Positions 22,521 to 34,957 are shown, counted from the first letter of the stretch. The stretch is 64,000 bases of DNA from Panorpa germanica (GCA_963678705.1 OY783208.1:8494001-8558000), one strand, 5' to 3'. Translations and numbers: made by a program. Notes: generated by a model not told the origin, from the letters alone.

Positions 22521-22929
22521 AAAAAGTTAGTATAAAATGTAAAAGTGGAATAGAATAAGTGGACCAAGCAGCACATAGGGGTGTAAGTCTGAGAGGTGCT
22601 ATTAAGTTTAATAAATGAATAAAATACTATTTATTATTTCTAACTTGGTTTCTTTCGTTTCGATTCGTTTGAATCGCTTATCTGGGTTGTCTGTCCCATC
22701 AAATATTATATTACGATAATTGCAAAAAATAATGTTGTTTACTTATTCCTTCTGTGACGTCTTATGCATAGCTAAAAGTTGCAACAAAACTGAAATTATG
22801 ATTTGATATAGTTCCGTCAACTTTTGGATATAGAAAAAATAAAAACTTCAACATACAACTTCATGTCAAAAACTTCAATCATACAAGAAAAAACGACGCC
22901 TAAAAAATGAGTTCACAAGCTAATAGTAA
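22521..22929. other. intergenic DNA
   Basis: Nothing recognised beyond an AT-rich end of the LINE fragment. Confidence 0.4.
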
Positions 22930-23400
22930 GTCTTACAACACAATAATTCAATAAATGCAATTGGGTTGTGAACCATATCTGAATTTTTATAAAACTGCGT
23001 TGTATATTGATAAAGATAGCTATTAAAACTTCAAATATCCAATTATTTTTATCGAATTCGCAATAATATAGAAGTTATTAACGATTGAAATAGTTTTTTT
23101 TTCATCTAATAATTAAAGGAATAAAAAATTACAAAAAATTCTTCTTCCTCACTACCATTTGACAACCTTTACAATCAAGTGCAAACAAGTGATATAGTAT
23201 TAGACGTCAAAGCTGTAACAGCTATTGCGTCGACCCATAAGGAATAATGACAGGAATATTACGCAGCAAAACAAAATCGAAATTTTGAAAAGATATACAT
23301 CTCTCAATTTTTCGATAATTAAAAAATGAAATACGTTTATTAACCAATATTTCAATAAAGAATTAAAAAAGCGGCTCCTAAAAAATGAGGTAACAACCCA
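22930..23400. repeat. dispersed repeat, copy 2
   Basis: Diverged match to 11,230-11,720 in the same orientation (TGTATATTGATA, TTAACGATTGAAA, CTACCATTTGACAACCTTTAC, ACGTTTATTAACCAATATTT). It lacks the GGTGGTCAC...GTGGCCACC block of copy 1. Confidence 0.5.
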
Positions 23401-23789
23401 ATTATATAATATGAAGATTACGTATTTAAATATAGGGTAAGACAGAGAGGAAGAGATTCTTCATTTGCCTTGTAGTATGTTTCGTATCTGTCTGGGCCAT
23501 GTCAGCGCCTATTTTTTTCGTACTAGCATGCGTACAGTTTTCAACGAATAGTGCATGAAGTTGTTGTACCAGTACATTGATTGATGATCAGGTATATATG
23601 TGTCGCGATAACGTCCGTTTAAATTGCTGCAAATAAAACACAATGTGTTAGAATGGTTGCCTATGTCACACATGAATAACAGTTTGACTCATTCACAAAT
23701 AGGGCGACTGATATAAACTAGCGTTTGTCGTGTCACAAGAAACTCTTGTTTCATGTATTTCACAAAAATCATATTGTTCCAAAAAGAGG

Positions 23790-24520
23790 GAGGAAAAAGG
23801 ATAAAGAGAAAGTAGAAATACAAAACAGATGACATTGACAAAGTAGAGGACGTTAGCTATCTAGGGTACACATTAAAAAAACAATGGAGAAGAGGCGTAG
23901 ATAAGGGAGGTAGCAAAGAATGCGGATTTAGCAATGAAAAGGTGCGGATATGCAAAAGAGGCTATGGATGTTTGATAGACTAATAACGAGTATGATGATG
24001 TACAGAGCAGAGATATGAGGTTGGAAGGAGCAAGAGAAATTACAAAGAATCCAGGAGAGATACATTAAATGGATATTAGCGCTGAACAGGTGCACGCCAA
24101 GATACATGATAATGGAGAAATTAAAAGGGACAAGATAAGAATAGAAGCAGGCAGGAGAGCGATAAATACGAGGAGAAAATGAGTTACGCTGAAGGCGAAA
24201 TCATAAGAAAAATTAGGGAGTTGAGTAAAAAGGAGGGTGGGGGAGGAGGTCCTAAAAAGAGAAAGGAATATTATGAAAGGATTGAAATGGCGACAGAGGA
24301 GGCAGAGAGAAGAAGAGAGGAAGGCACAAGTGTGGAAGAGGAGCTAAGAATAAGAGACAGGGAGATACAACAACAGGAAAGAATGGAAAAAATTGAGAAG
24401 AGCAATTCAAACTAAAGATATTAAAGAATTTAAGAGAGAGATACCAGAATTAGGAGAAAAAGGCACAAAAAATATGAGAAGGATTGCCATATTCTGATTG
24501 GAAAACCAGGAGAAACCACA
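23790..24520 (+). pseudogene. R1-like LINE, RT C-terminal fragment
   Basis: Shifted frames give VEDVSYLGYTLKK, then MFDRL-like and SMMMYRAEIWGWKEQEKLQR, IQERYIKWILALNRCTPRYM, MEKLKGT and the long helical tail 24,179-24,415 rich in Glu, Arg and Lys (KRKEYYERIEMATEEAERRR). The 'FxYLGYT...MMY.AEI.GWKE.E...IQE.Y..W.L..DR.TP.Y' series is the connection and thumb region of R1-like LINEs common in ants and other insects. The 24,179-24,415 frame is the only piece that is still open. Confidence 0.65.
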
Positions 24521-26047
24521 TCGTTTTTAAGTAATGATTTCAATATTAAATGATATTTTAACGTTTAATGTTTCCTAGTAATCTGTTTTGTTTTACTTTT
24601 AATATCTAGTCTTAATATGGTTATCTTGATATCTTATCACAATATGGTTTTAAAGAACAAAAAGGAGTCAGGTCTCTTGTATGATCAAGTAAGGTCGAAT
24701 GGCTAATATTGGATAAATTTGCATTGTAACTCATAATTTGTCTAAAGTGTTTTTAAATATATTTTATTACTTTGTCAATATTTGCCGTCGCTATCATACT
24801 GAAGTAAAATTAGCTCATTTTCCTGGTATTCAAGAATGCATATACTAGTTTATTGCGCTTTATTTCTATTTAATTAATCTTTCTAGTTCTTAGCCCCTAC
24901 TTTTTTCTTTAATTAGTCCACGTAGTACATTCCAACGTGTTTTGCGACATTGTGTCAAAAAATTCGCACCGCTACTGAATTTAAATGTTGTTTTTCTAAT
25001 TATTGACACATATGCAATTAATATCTCAATACATACCGAAGTTTCAATTTTCTTTAATTTCAATTAAATTGCACGTGCAATTAAAATGTTGTGACAAAAG
25101 ACAAAAAGAAATTGGCGAGTAAGGCCGTCCGTACATGGGTCGACTGATTGCAAACGTGAGACACGAATCTGCCCGAACCGAATGAGAATGCAACTGTTTT
25201 GTTAGTGAGAGAACGCACGTGTATACGAGTGAGATAACACACATAGCACGAACGAAACTAAACTGATTTTATATTGGTTTTGAGCGACTACGTTTCTTGT
25301 TCGCCAAGCAATTGCATTGCATGCTTTTGATGGTGTCATTATGAGCAGAGATGTGCACAAATACTATTCAAAAGTATTTAAATACATACATACATACAAA
25401 TACCTTAGAATAGGATACAATAATATCCCCTATTATGCTATTGTTAAAAATTCTATAGAGTCACGAAACACGGCTCGACATGGCTCGTTATAGTTTTCGT
25501 TGGAAACTTCGTTGCGCGGCTAGTTTGCAATCAGTTGACCTGTGCCCAGTTATAAAATCGCACGAACATCGCAGACTTCGGTCGTTCGAGTAAATATCAC
25601 TAGCCTAGTATGTTAACTTCATACTTTGGAATTTTACAGAAAAACAATTTGGTATTGTCCAAGAAAAAGTACGTAACCTCTACTCGGTCTTCATGTAAGG
25701 GTCGCTCAGCTTGAGAACAGGAAGCATTCAACAAACAAATAGTGTTAAACCTCAAAATATCATACTTAAATATCGTTCATTTCGTTGTGGCATTTCTTAT
25801 TAGTATTAATATTTTAGAATACATGTAACGTCACAATACTTTGACATACTTTGTGAAATCTCCCTTTCCCTCACTTAACGTGTGACGTTATTAATGGATA
25901 GTAGCTCTCTGTATGCAATTTTCTTCGCTTGCACTTGACCCACGTAATCTACACAACTTCAGGCATGTCGCTGATACTGGCAAACATATTTACCTGTACG
26001 AACAATCATTGTACCACCAAGCTCCGTGTCCGTCTTCAGCACAATAA
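24521..26047. other. intergenic DNA with one promoter-like site
   Basis: No coding was recognised. A TTATAAAAT box at about 25,549-25,557 is followed 25-30 bases on by CATCGCAGACTTCGGTCGTTC. This GC-richer block (25,440-25,590) could be an orphan promoter or an LTR scrap; no second copy was seen. ATACATACATACATACAAATA repeats lie near 25,382. Confidence 0.3.
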
Positions 26048-26815
26048 GCCGGTGACTTGTCATTCCATCAAGTTTTATATTGCGATTTTTGTGAATTTTG
26101 TGATACTTTCGACATCATATACAAAACAGATTGCAAAATACTGTTGAAGTTTTAAAAGGGCTACTTTTATTTAAATAATCCCAGAAGAAGTGTAGAAATT
26201 TGGTCCCCGTCGTCAACAGACTTAAATCATTAAGTAGACTGCTTCACTTTAAATCTTAAACTCAGGCTTATCATGATTCTAATATTATCTAGTGGTTATA
26301 ATGAAACCCCTTCAAGTTATTCAATGCATCTACTAGAACACTTAGTAGAGCTGCAATGTCTTTCTTAATTCTTATTTCAACAGCTGGTAAAGTAGGTATT
26401 TCAGGGGCCCTAAAATTTTACACAGAACTTACAAGATTACGGTCTTCTTAGTACTACATTCCTTTATTCTACAGAATTTAATTTACCTGCAGTTATATTA
26501 TCCTGTTCTTTCATTGACTAAATATAATTATTTAATCTTACGGTCACCTTTATTACATATTCAATTGTTGTTCGATATATTGTAATAAATGCTATAAATT
26601 TCGCAAAGGAAAGCATTTCGCTCCATATACCGTAGAATTGAGATAACATTAAACAAAAATAAATTAGTGAGTGGGAATGATACTTAATCGATTGATTATA
26701 TTAGTAAAACGTGAAATTATTTCGTACTTGTGTCTTAATAGAGAAATAATGAAAAATTCGACAAATACATTATTAACATTAGCCCCACGACAAATAAATG
26801 ACCCATCGTCATTGC
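26048..26815. repeat. segmental duplication, copy 1
   Basis: From TCAAGTTTTATATTGCGATT to AATAAATGACCCAT this block matches 29,529-30,387 at high identity in the same orientation (GGCTTATCATGATTCTAATA, CCCCTTCAAGTTATTCAATG, AGGGGCCCTAAAATTTTA, GTGAGTGGGAATGATACTTA). No coding frames of note. The two copies bracket the zinc-finger gene, which suggests a tandem segmental duplication. Confidence 0.88.
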
Positions 26816-27919
26816 AGTTTGTTATCCACATTAACATACTATCTTTCAAACCGTCAAAGTTATACACATTTATATCTTACATAAAACAAAGGTGCAATAT
26901 TAATAAATATATCAATTAGGTATTATGTTTTCTATATTTTATAATTTTTATATTTATTTTATTGTCTGTAGATATTCGGGTAATTATTCGGGTCACCTAC
27001 ATTTTTGTTTTGAAAGTTTTAAACCAACTTTTATAAATAAATTTTAGTAGGTTGCGTTTGTTCTATGCTTAAAACATGCAAAAATCACTACGTAGTATTA
27101 GTTATACTAGTTTTAATTTAGAAATACATAATATTAATGGTTAAAGTTAAAATTTCAATTTTGAGGTTAGAATAATATGCCATGTAGATGTGAAAAGGGT
27201 TTATTTCACATTATTGGTCAACAATAAGCATGAATATTGTGTATTTCTTTATTATTTAAAAATGGTAAAAGTAGATTAAAAGCTCTATAAAATATACAAA
27301 GTTTCTGTTACAATTATTGAATAATTACCATTGACCTTTCATTCCTAACAAATTAAATAAAACCTTACAACCGACACAAAAATAAAATAAGAATAACTAC
27401 AATTTCTGTACATACATTTAGTAACTACAGTCACAATTATTAAGAATTCCGAATAACATTTTATTTATTAAAGATTTCATTTACTAATTTGGTTTCTAGG
27501 TTATGTTGTTCACTCAGTCTTTTCTAATAAATTTAATATTCTCCAATATGTATGTTGCTTGTAAAACACTTTCAATGTTTTCTGAAACATGTCCATTGCT
27601 TATTGAACTTCTTTTAAAATCAATAAACTCATGAAGTACTTTACTATTTGAAATTTAATTTATGACGTATTTGGTGATTGGTCATTAGTCTTTGTTGTTT
27701 GTGACAAACAATTTAGCACAGTTTTATAGAAGTTGTTTATTTCAAAGGGCCCTTTTATTAAATTTCTATCTGGCATTAAATAAAGAAGCAATAAAGAAGA
27801 AATAAAGAAGACAATCCTGTTCAGGAGTGAATTAGGGCAGGCTTAATTAGATCTAAGTGTTACTAATTGCTAAATATTAATATTCTTTGGTTTCAGTAAA
27901 TTGTTAGTTTCTGCATAAA
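26816..27919. other. intergenic/5' flank of the zinc-finger gene
   Basis: AT-rich, no coding recognised. A good splice acceptor (TTCTTTGGTTTCAG) ends at about 27,897, 23 bases before the ATG, so an upstream non-coding exon is likely but could not be located. Confidence 0.4.
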
Positions 27920-29113
27920 ATGGCACAGCAAATAAAATCAGAATTAAATGAAACACCGGAAATAGAAAACATGAAAGTAGAACCAGAAGAGGAATGCATT
28001 GTTCAATTCGAACCACAAGTCAAAGAGGAGGTCGACGTCAGTTCCGATAGAGAAGCAGATTGGCCAGGGGTTTATATTAAATATGAACCTGACTATAGTT
28101 CACCTGTTGTCCTGTGTAAATATTGCGGAGGCGTGTTTCAAGATTCCTGTAAATTGCAGGAGCACCTGGAGACCACGCTGGACTGCCGAGGAATCGGAAC
28201 GACAAAAGAACCGGAACCACAAGGCAGTGGACAATCGGGAAGAGAAGAATTAATTTCCAATCAGAAGAATTTCATCTGTGATGTTTGTTACAAAACGTTT
28301 TCAAGTTCAAGGTCTTTAAAGGAACATAAAAACACGCATTTAGATGTTCATCCTTTTTCATGTGATATCTGTTACAAAACGTTTTCAAGGTTAAATTCTT
28401 TAAAGGAACATAAAAACACGCATTTAGACGTTAATCCTTTTTCATGTGACATTTGTAACAAAACGTTTTCAAGTTCAAGCTGGTTTAGTCAACATAAAAA
28501 GAGGCATTTAGCCGTTAATCCTTTTTCATGTAACATTTGTAACAAAACGTTTTCAAGATCAAAATATTTAAAGGAACATAAAAACACGCATTTAGACATT
28601 AATCCTTTTTCATGTGGCATTTGTAACAAAACGTTTTCATGGTCAAATGCTTTTAATCGACATAAAAAAACGCATTTAGACGTTAATCCTTTTTCATGTG
28701 ACATTTGTAACAAAACGTTTTTAAGTTCAAGGTCTTTAAAGGAACATAAAAACACGCATTTAGACGTTAATCCTGCTTCATGTGACATTTGTAACAAAAC
28801 GTTTTCTAGGTTAGCCTATTTAAAGGAACATAAAAACACTCATTTAGTCGTTAATCCCTTTTCATGTGACATTTGTAACAAAACGTTTTCAAAGTTAGCC
28901 TATTTAAGGGAACATTTAGATGTTCATCCTTTTTTATGTGAGATTTGTAACAAAACGTTTTCTAGGTTAGCCTATTTAAAGGAACATAAAAAGACGCATT
29001 TAGTCGTTAAGCCTTTTTCATGTGACATTTGTAACAAAACGTTTTCAAGGTTAAGCTATTTAAAGAAACATAAAAACACGCATTTTGACGTTAATCCTTT
29101 TTCATGTAAATAA
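27920..29113 (+). CDS. C2H2 zinc-finger protein, ten tandem fingers
   Basis: 397 residues from an ATG just after a splice acceptor. The first 115 residues are acidic with KxE sites (IKSE, MKVEPEE, VKEEVD, IKYEPD), which fit sumoylation consensus. A lone degenerate finger follows (LCKYCGGVFQ...LQEHLETTLDC). From residue about 117 come ten C-x2-C...H-x3-H fingers of 28 residues with almost the same body (CDICNKTFSRLxYLKEHKNTH) and the unusual linker LDVNPFS in place of TGEKP. Finger 8 lacks five residues, so its linker is shortened (EHLDVHPFLCEIC). The gene stops in an eleventh finger: after SCK a TAA, and the following bases still encode WNKTFASFYAYQ. Likely a nuclear DNA-binding protein of a fast-expanding family; target unknown. 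Confidence 0.88.
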   Translation: MAQQIKSELNETPEIENMKVEPEEECIVQFEPQVKEEVDVSSDREADWPGVYIKYEPDYSSPVVLCKYCGGVFQDSCKLQEHLETTLDCRGIGTTKEPEPQGSGQSGREELISNQKNFICDVCYKTFSSSRSLKEHKNTHLDVHPFSCDICYKTFSRLNSLKEHKNTHLDVNPFSCDICNKTFSSSSWFSQHKKRHLAVNPFSCNICNKTFSRSKYLKEHKNTHLDINPFSCGICNKTFSWSNAFNRHKKTHLDVNPFSCDICNKTFLSSRSLKEHKNTHLDVNPASCDICNKTFSRLAYLKEHKNTHLVVNPFSCDICNKTFSKLAYLREHLDVHPFLCEICNKTFSRLAYLKEHKKTHLVVKPFSCDICNKTFSRLSYLKKHKNTHFDVNPFSCK

Positions 29114-29528
29114 TGGAATAAAACATTTGCAAGTTTTTATGCTTATCAGTCTAATTTTATGTTCCAATTCTAAGTTTTATGTTAAATAATCCTATGTCTT
29201 AATGTTGAAAACGGTTCCATAAATCCCTATTAAAATTTCCTGTTTCGTTGAGCAAAAAATACTAAGACCTTTGACGTCCTCGGATTTTTCTCTGAATCAT
29301 GGGAATCCTGTTATTTTGGAAAAACTGCGAAAAGAAATGGGCACTTTTTGCTATATCACTTTTAATCCGTAAAAGGTAGAAAGTTGTAATTTTGCCTGTG
29401 TATTACGCTATTCAATGAAAACATAATTCAAAATTCAAAAATTAATAAAAAGGGCGTTTTGTATTATAAGATTAATAAATAAATAATTAAAAATGTTATA
29501 AATTGTATATTTCTTATTTCAGTGCATT
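29114..29528. other. 3' flank of the zinc-finger gene
   Basis: Decayed rest of an eleventh finger until about 29,150, then AT-rich sequence. Part of it (29,216-29,470) resembles the small Helitron units at 30.5-31.5 kb (AAAACGGTTCCATAAATC, CTAAGACCTTTGACGTCCTC, GGATTTTTCTCTGAATCATG), so it is probably an older scrap of that repeat. Confidence 0.45.
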
Positions 29529-30387
29529 TTCAAGTTTTATATTGCGATTTTTGTGAATTTCGTGATAATTTCGACATCATATACAAAACAGATTGCAAAA
29601 TACTGTTGAAGTTTTAAAGGGGCTACTTTTATTTATATAATCCTAGAGAAAGTGTAGAAATTTGGCACCCCGTCGTCAACAGACTTGAAACATTAAGTAG
29701 GCCGCTTCACTTTAAATCTTAAACTCAGGCTTATCATGATTCTAATATTATCTAGTGGTTATAATGAAACCCCTTCAAGTTATTCAATGCATCTACTAGA
29801 ACACTTAGCAGAGCTACAATGTCTTTTTTAATTCTTATTTCAACAGATGGTAAAGTAGGTATTTCAGGGGCCCTAAAATTTTATACAGAACTTACAAGAT
29901 TACGGTCTTCTTAGTACTACATTCCTTTATTCTACAGAATTTAATTTACCTGCAGTTATATTATCCTGTTCTTTAATTGTCTAAAAATAATTATTTAATC
30001 TTACGGTCACCTTTATTACAGATTCAATTGTTGTTCGATATAATGTAATAAATGCTGTATGTAATATAATTATTTTAATTGTAATTTTAAACAGGTTGCT
30101 ACAAAAAGGTTATTACACTGAATAATGTTTTAGTTTCTTAATTTAGAAAACTTGGTCTTTTCAATATTCTATTACAAGAGCAAGTGGAAAGCATTTTCGT
30201 CCTTATACCGTAGAATTGAAGTTAACATTAAACACAAAATTAAATTAGTGAGTGGGAATGATACTTAATCGATTGATTATATTAGTAAAACGTTTAATTA
30301 TTTCGTATTTGTCTCTTAATAAAGAAATAATGCAAACTTCAACAAATACTTGACTGACATTAGCTTCGTGACAAATAAATAACCCAT
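29529..30387. repeat. segmental duplication, copy 2 (target of the gypsy insertion)
   Basis: High-identity copy of 26,048-26,815. It carries an extra block of about 120 bases at 30,056-30,178 and is cut by the gypsy LTR at 30,388, just where copy 1 continues with CGTCATTGCAG. Confidence 0.88.
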
Positions 30388-32823
30388 TGTTGTAAGTACG
30401 TGTAATGACGCACTTACCTTTTATTTTTAATAATAATAAATGTTAATTATCATCATATATTATAATGTCCCAGGTGTATATTTATATTCTTATATTCTTA
30501 TATTCTTATTTTCTTATATGTTTATATGTTTGGTTCAAATTTTGTATGGCATCTCGAAAACGGCTCCAGGGAAGTTTTTGAAAATTGCCTATTTCGTAGA
30601 GAAAAAAATTCTAAGACTTTTGGCGTCCCTGGATTTTTCCCTGAATTTCCTGGAAACCCGTTATTTTGAAAAAACTGGAAAAAAAGTGAGCCCTTTTTTG
30701 CTGTATTACTTTTAAAAGATAGAAAGTTGAAATTTTGCATGTGTATTAAGCTATTTAAGGCTGATATTTTTCAAAAATTTGAAATTCAAAAATTGAAAAA
30801 GGGGGGGTTAAAGAAATTCGGGGGCCCGGTAGGAAACTTTGGAGAAAGTTCATATTCTGAATTCTAGAATAATTAAGTATATTATTAATGAAAAAAAATT
30901 CAAAATTTCAAAATTTTATTTGGGGGCACGGGGGCAGTATTTTCCGAGAGTAAAAATTGTGCTAGAAAGTTGAAATTTTGTATATAAGCTAACCTTGGTA
31001 ACTTATTTACGAATCAAAAAAAAAAATCCCAAATTTTGAAAAAAAGTTGGTCAAATAACGCATAAATTGAAAATATTTTTTATTTTGATAAAAAAATAAT
31101 TTTTTTTTAGTCAATTCATATGTGTGTATATGTGTGCGAGTTTATTTATTATTTCAATTTAAATATAGAACAGTGAAATATGAAATTTAATTACGAATTA
31201 TTTTATTGGATTCAAATGATACACGCCAAACAGACGTCGCATTGCGACAGGGGTAAACTCAAGTATATTATAATGTCCCAGCTGTATATTTATATTCTTA
31301 TATGTTTATGTCTTTATATGTTCGGTTCGAATTTTGTATGGCATCTCGAAAACGGCTCCAGGGAAGTTTTTAAAAATTTCCTATTTTGTAGAGAAAAAAA
31401 TTCTAAGACTTTTGGCGTACCCGGATTTTTCCCTGAATTTCCTGGAAACCCGTAATTTTGGAAAAACTGGAAAAAAAGTGATCCCTTTTTTGCTGTATTA
31501 CTTTTAATTCGTATAAGATAGAAAGTTGAAATTTTGCATGTGTATTAAGGTATTCAATGCTGACATTTCTCAAAAATTAGAAATTCAAAAATTGAAAAAG
31601 GGGGGGGTTAAAGAAATTCGGGGGCCCGGCAAGGAACTTTGGAGAAAATTCATTTTCTGGATTCTAGAATAATTAAGTATATTATTAATAAAAAAAAAAT
31701 TCAAAATTTTAAAATTTTATTGGGGGGCACGAGGGCAGTATTTGCCGAGTAAAAATTGTGCTAGAAAGTTAAAATTTTGTATATAGCCTAACCTTGGTAA
31801 GTTATTTACGAATCGAAAAAAAAATCCCAAATTTTGAAAAAAAGTTGTTCAAATATCGCATAAATTCAAAATATTTTTTATTTTGATATAAAAAATGTAT
31901 TTTCTTAGTCAGTTTGTATGAAAAATTAATTGTTATTAAATGTTAAATCAATATAGGACGAGTTTATTATATCAGTTAAAAAATGGAATTAAATTTAGAC
32001 TTGAAATTCAAGCCACTCACAAAAAACAAACGTCGCTTGCGACGGGGGTAAAAGCTAGTTATATTATATTATAACTAAAGTTAACAGTTTTAGTATTAGT
32101 ATTAATATTGTAACAAATAATTGTTTAAATTTAGCGCTTGTAAACATTGACTCTGGTCTGTGGATATTTTTATATTGTTTTAATACTGGTAACTCAGTAT
32201 TGGTGTTATGCGATGTGAATATTGAAAATAAATCGTAATATACCGAGCTGTACTCGAGCCAGAGCATGATTATCAGTTCTAACTTCGATCGTACAACAAC
32301 TCTAATTGTAACATCAAGTATTCTACTGTAAGCACATTTCGCTATTAATCAATTTATAACACTAGAATTTACATTTTGTTTTATATCTGGCATCTTTATT
32401 AGTTTAATAAAATATTATTGTAATTAAGTATTCAGATATTATAATGCAACTAATAAATGATATATTTTAATAAAAGTGTTTGAATTAATAGTATTTAAAA
32501 AGATACTAATTGTTCCAACGCTGTACGTTGTAACAAGGTTATACTTTAGACCGCTCAAGTATTCTCAAATTACAACAATACTCCGTTTAAACAAGAATCC
32601 TGTTAATCATCTTGAAGAGACGCTAATTCTTATCATTGAAAATATTCTGTAATTGTCCGTTGGAAAATCGTCATAAGAAGATCTACATTCAGAAGCTAAC
32701 AACACAACGTGGTGCACGAGCCCAGCTGAGTAATCTTCCCCTAGAACGAGCATCCGTTAATTAATAATATAATTAATTATCAGAAGTAACGTCCCGGCGA
32801 TAACCAACCTCAATTTTACAACA
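30388..32823 (+). repeat. 5' LTR of gypsy D (827 bp plus inserted Helitron)
   Basis: Starts TGTTGTAAGTACG and ends TTTTACAACA, followed by TTGGTGTCAGGCGAGGG as candidate primer-binding site. From 32,059 on it matches the 3' LTR (from 63,502) nearly base for base. The CGATGTG...AATAAA stretch near 32,212-32,234 is a likely polyadenylation region. Confidence 0.88.
30450..32058 (+). mobile_element. small non-autonomous Helitron, two head-to-tail units
   Basis: It starts with TC (TCATCATATATTATAATG) and ends with AAAAGCTAG, preceded by A and followed by T. Twelve bases ahead of CTAG lies the hairpin CGTCGCTTGCGACG. The 3' LTR at 63,478-63,515 shows the empty site (GTTAATTA|TTATATTATATTATAAC). 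The insert is made of two units of about 800 bases starting at 30,461 and 31,269; the first has its own 3' hairpin (GTCGCATTGCGAC) near 31,235. Units share GGCATCTCGAAAACGGCTCC and TTTTTCCCTGAATTTCCTGG. The short open frames inside are not convincing genes. Confidence 0.85.
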
Positions 32824-33979
32824 TTGGTGTCAGGCGAGGGTCTTAAAGAGATATTACTACACTTAAATATCCTAAAGGTACGCCCAAAATTTTTTTCTAT
32901 ATATTCTACACCTGGATGCGAATCAAGTAATCTGGATACCACTATGCCGATCGATTATTTCCAAAAATTGCTGAAAAGTACGAGCTAGAACTTCATTTCA
33001 TCTGTATTTCACATAATTTTCTACAAGTCCGGCGGATGCAAAACTACAGCCCGTTGAACCTGGAAAAAGAAATCTTTTGCCCCCCCGCAACTGGATGGAT
33101 GTTTCTAGAACATTGGAATAATCTAAATCGATGTTAATCGTTTGCAGAGTCCCGCACACAGCTGTGTATAGATCTAATCACTGATAAGAAAAATCTTTAA
33201 GTATAATAGAACAGTATCTTTTTTGTATATAATTATTACTATAAATTGATAATTGTATTTTTTTTATTAGTAACATCTTTATTAACGAGGCTATCATTTT
33301 TTTAGTATTATATTCAATACTTTTGAATATTTACTATAATCCAAGTATTTTTTTAATAGCATCATTATTAACGAGGTTATCATTTTTTAGTATTATATTC
33401 AATACTTTTGAATATTTGCTATAATCTAAGTATTTTTGTAGCATCTTTGTCCATCATTGAAGCTATCATTTTTTTAGTATTATATTCAATACTTTTGAAT
33501 ATTTGCTATAATCTAAGTATTTTTGTAGCATCTTTGTCCATCATTGAAGCTATCATTTTTTAGTATTATATTCAATACTTTTGAATATTTGCTATAACCT
33601 AACTATTTTGTAGCATCATTGTTAAACATTTTTAGTATTATATCCAATACTTTTGAATATTTACTATAATATTTTCTATAATTGTTTCTACAATTATACT
33701 TATTGATGTTTAATATTTTTTTAGAACAACATTTTTTTGAACGAGAGGGAATTTTGAAAAGGAGAAGCAAAGAGCTGAATCAGTTAAATAGCAGTCTGTT
33801 CAATCAGAGAGACTACCTTCCTGTTACAACTGCAACGTCTGAGCCCCATCGGAAATTTCCTGTGAGTTACTGTTTTCGCTAACAATTTTTCCTTGTCAGA
33901 ATCCTATTTTTTGGAGAGTCGTTTATTGGTACAAAATAATCTTTAGTCTGTATATTATATATAACTTTAATTAAGTACT
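32824..33979 (+). promoter_or_regulatory. gypsy D leader with primer-binding-like site
   Basis: TTGGTGTCAGGCGAGGG at 32,824 follows the LTR end. The 1.15 kb leader has no convincing gene; the frame 33,682-33,882 has no motif. It contains the tandem repeats listed separately and leads to the gag ATG at 33,980. Confidence 0.55.
33275..33670 (+). repeat. leader tandem repeat, about 85-90 bp, five copies
   Basis: AGTATTATATTCAATACTTTT followed by GAATATTTRCTATAATCYAAGTA recurs near 33,303, 33,390, 33,476, 33,560 and 33,634 with the spacer ATCATTTTTT. The last copy is shortened. Inside each unit AGTATTATATTCAATACT is an imperfect palindrome. Confidence 0.85.
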
Positions 33980-34957
33980 ATGGCACCGAACGTTCATTCC
34001 CTCACATTAGTTGAGAATACAATCAATCTAATCAATGAGTTTTCAAAAAATCTAGAAGTCCAATCAACATCCTTAACCATCGTTGAATTAAAAATCAAAA
34101 ACTTAGACAAAGCTTGGGTTAAATATAGTAGTATCGTAGAAGCACTGCTTCCAACTCTAAAAAATGAAGAAGCTTCGGCTATCGTTAGTAAGTCTATGGA
34201 AGTTGAAAGTATTTATGACGACACTCTTATTTACTTGTTGAATTATAAGCAAACATTTGAGGATGATACACATATTGTGGATGACTCAAAAAGCATAGAT
34301 TTAATAAAAAATGTAAACTTAAGTCCAATGCAACTAACCGTTTTTGATGGAGAATATATTAATTGGCAAAGTTTTATGGAATTGTTTACAAATTTAATTC
34401 GTAATAATAGTATTTAATCAAGCATTGAAAAAATGCACTATTTAAAATTAAATTTGACAGGAGAACCACTCAAACTCATAAAGAATTATCCTTTAACAAA
34501 CGATAATTACGAAATTGTTTGGAACATCTTTTGTAAACGTTATGACAACAAAGTAGCACTTATTGAAACCTGTTTAAACAATTTGATAAACTACAATGTT
34601 ATACGTTTAGAATCAGAAATCAATATCAAAAAATTTCTAGATAAAATTAACGAATCAATTAGAGCATTAACCGAATTAGGAATATATTCTAATCATTCAG
34701 ATTTTATGTTAATACATATTTTAAAGACCAAATTAGATTTTAATTCATCAAAGGAATGGGAAAACAGAAATAATTCTGAATTACCAACCCTAAATGAATT
34801 TACGGAGTTTGTGGAGAGACGGTGGCGCAATCTAGAAAGAAGAAGGCATGTTAAAGTTAAAACATATCCAAGCCATTCTAATTCTAGTAGTAAACCAGTT
34901 TCAAGCAAGCAATTTCCTAACAAGGTCGAAACAAAAATTAAAAATTTATTCTGTAAC
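33980..34957 (+). pseudogene. gypsy D gag, N-terminal and central part (DUF1759-like)
   Basis: From ATG 33,980 the frame is open for 145 codons, meets a TAA at 34,415, and continues in the same frame to the BEL insertion at 34,957. Helical start (LVENTINLINEFSKNL), then LTVFDGEYINWQSFMELFTN and after the stop MHYLKLNLTGEPLKLIKNYP, LTNDNYEIVWNIFCKRYDN, and TKLDFNSSKEWENRN. This is the DUF1759 gag fold, best known from BEL/Pao elements, yet the pol that follows downstream is gypsy-like. The zinc knuckle is cut by the insertion: its first cysteine is left of the break and the remaining C...GH...C residues are at 59,227-59,265. Confidence 0.82.

Noticed and set aside
25549..25590. Strong promoter of a host gene
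   Set aside because: A TATA-like box and initiator-like bases are present, but no coding sequence follows within 2 kb; kept only as a remark in the intergenic entry.
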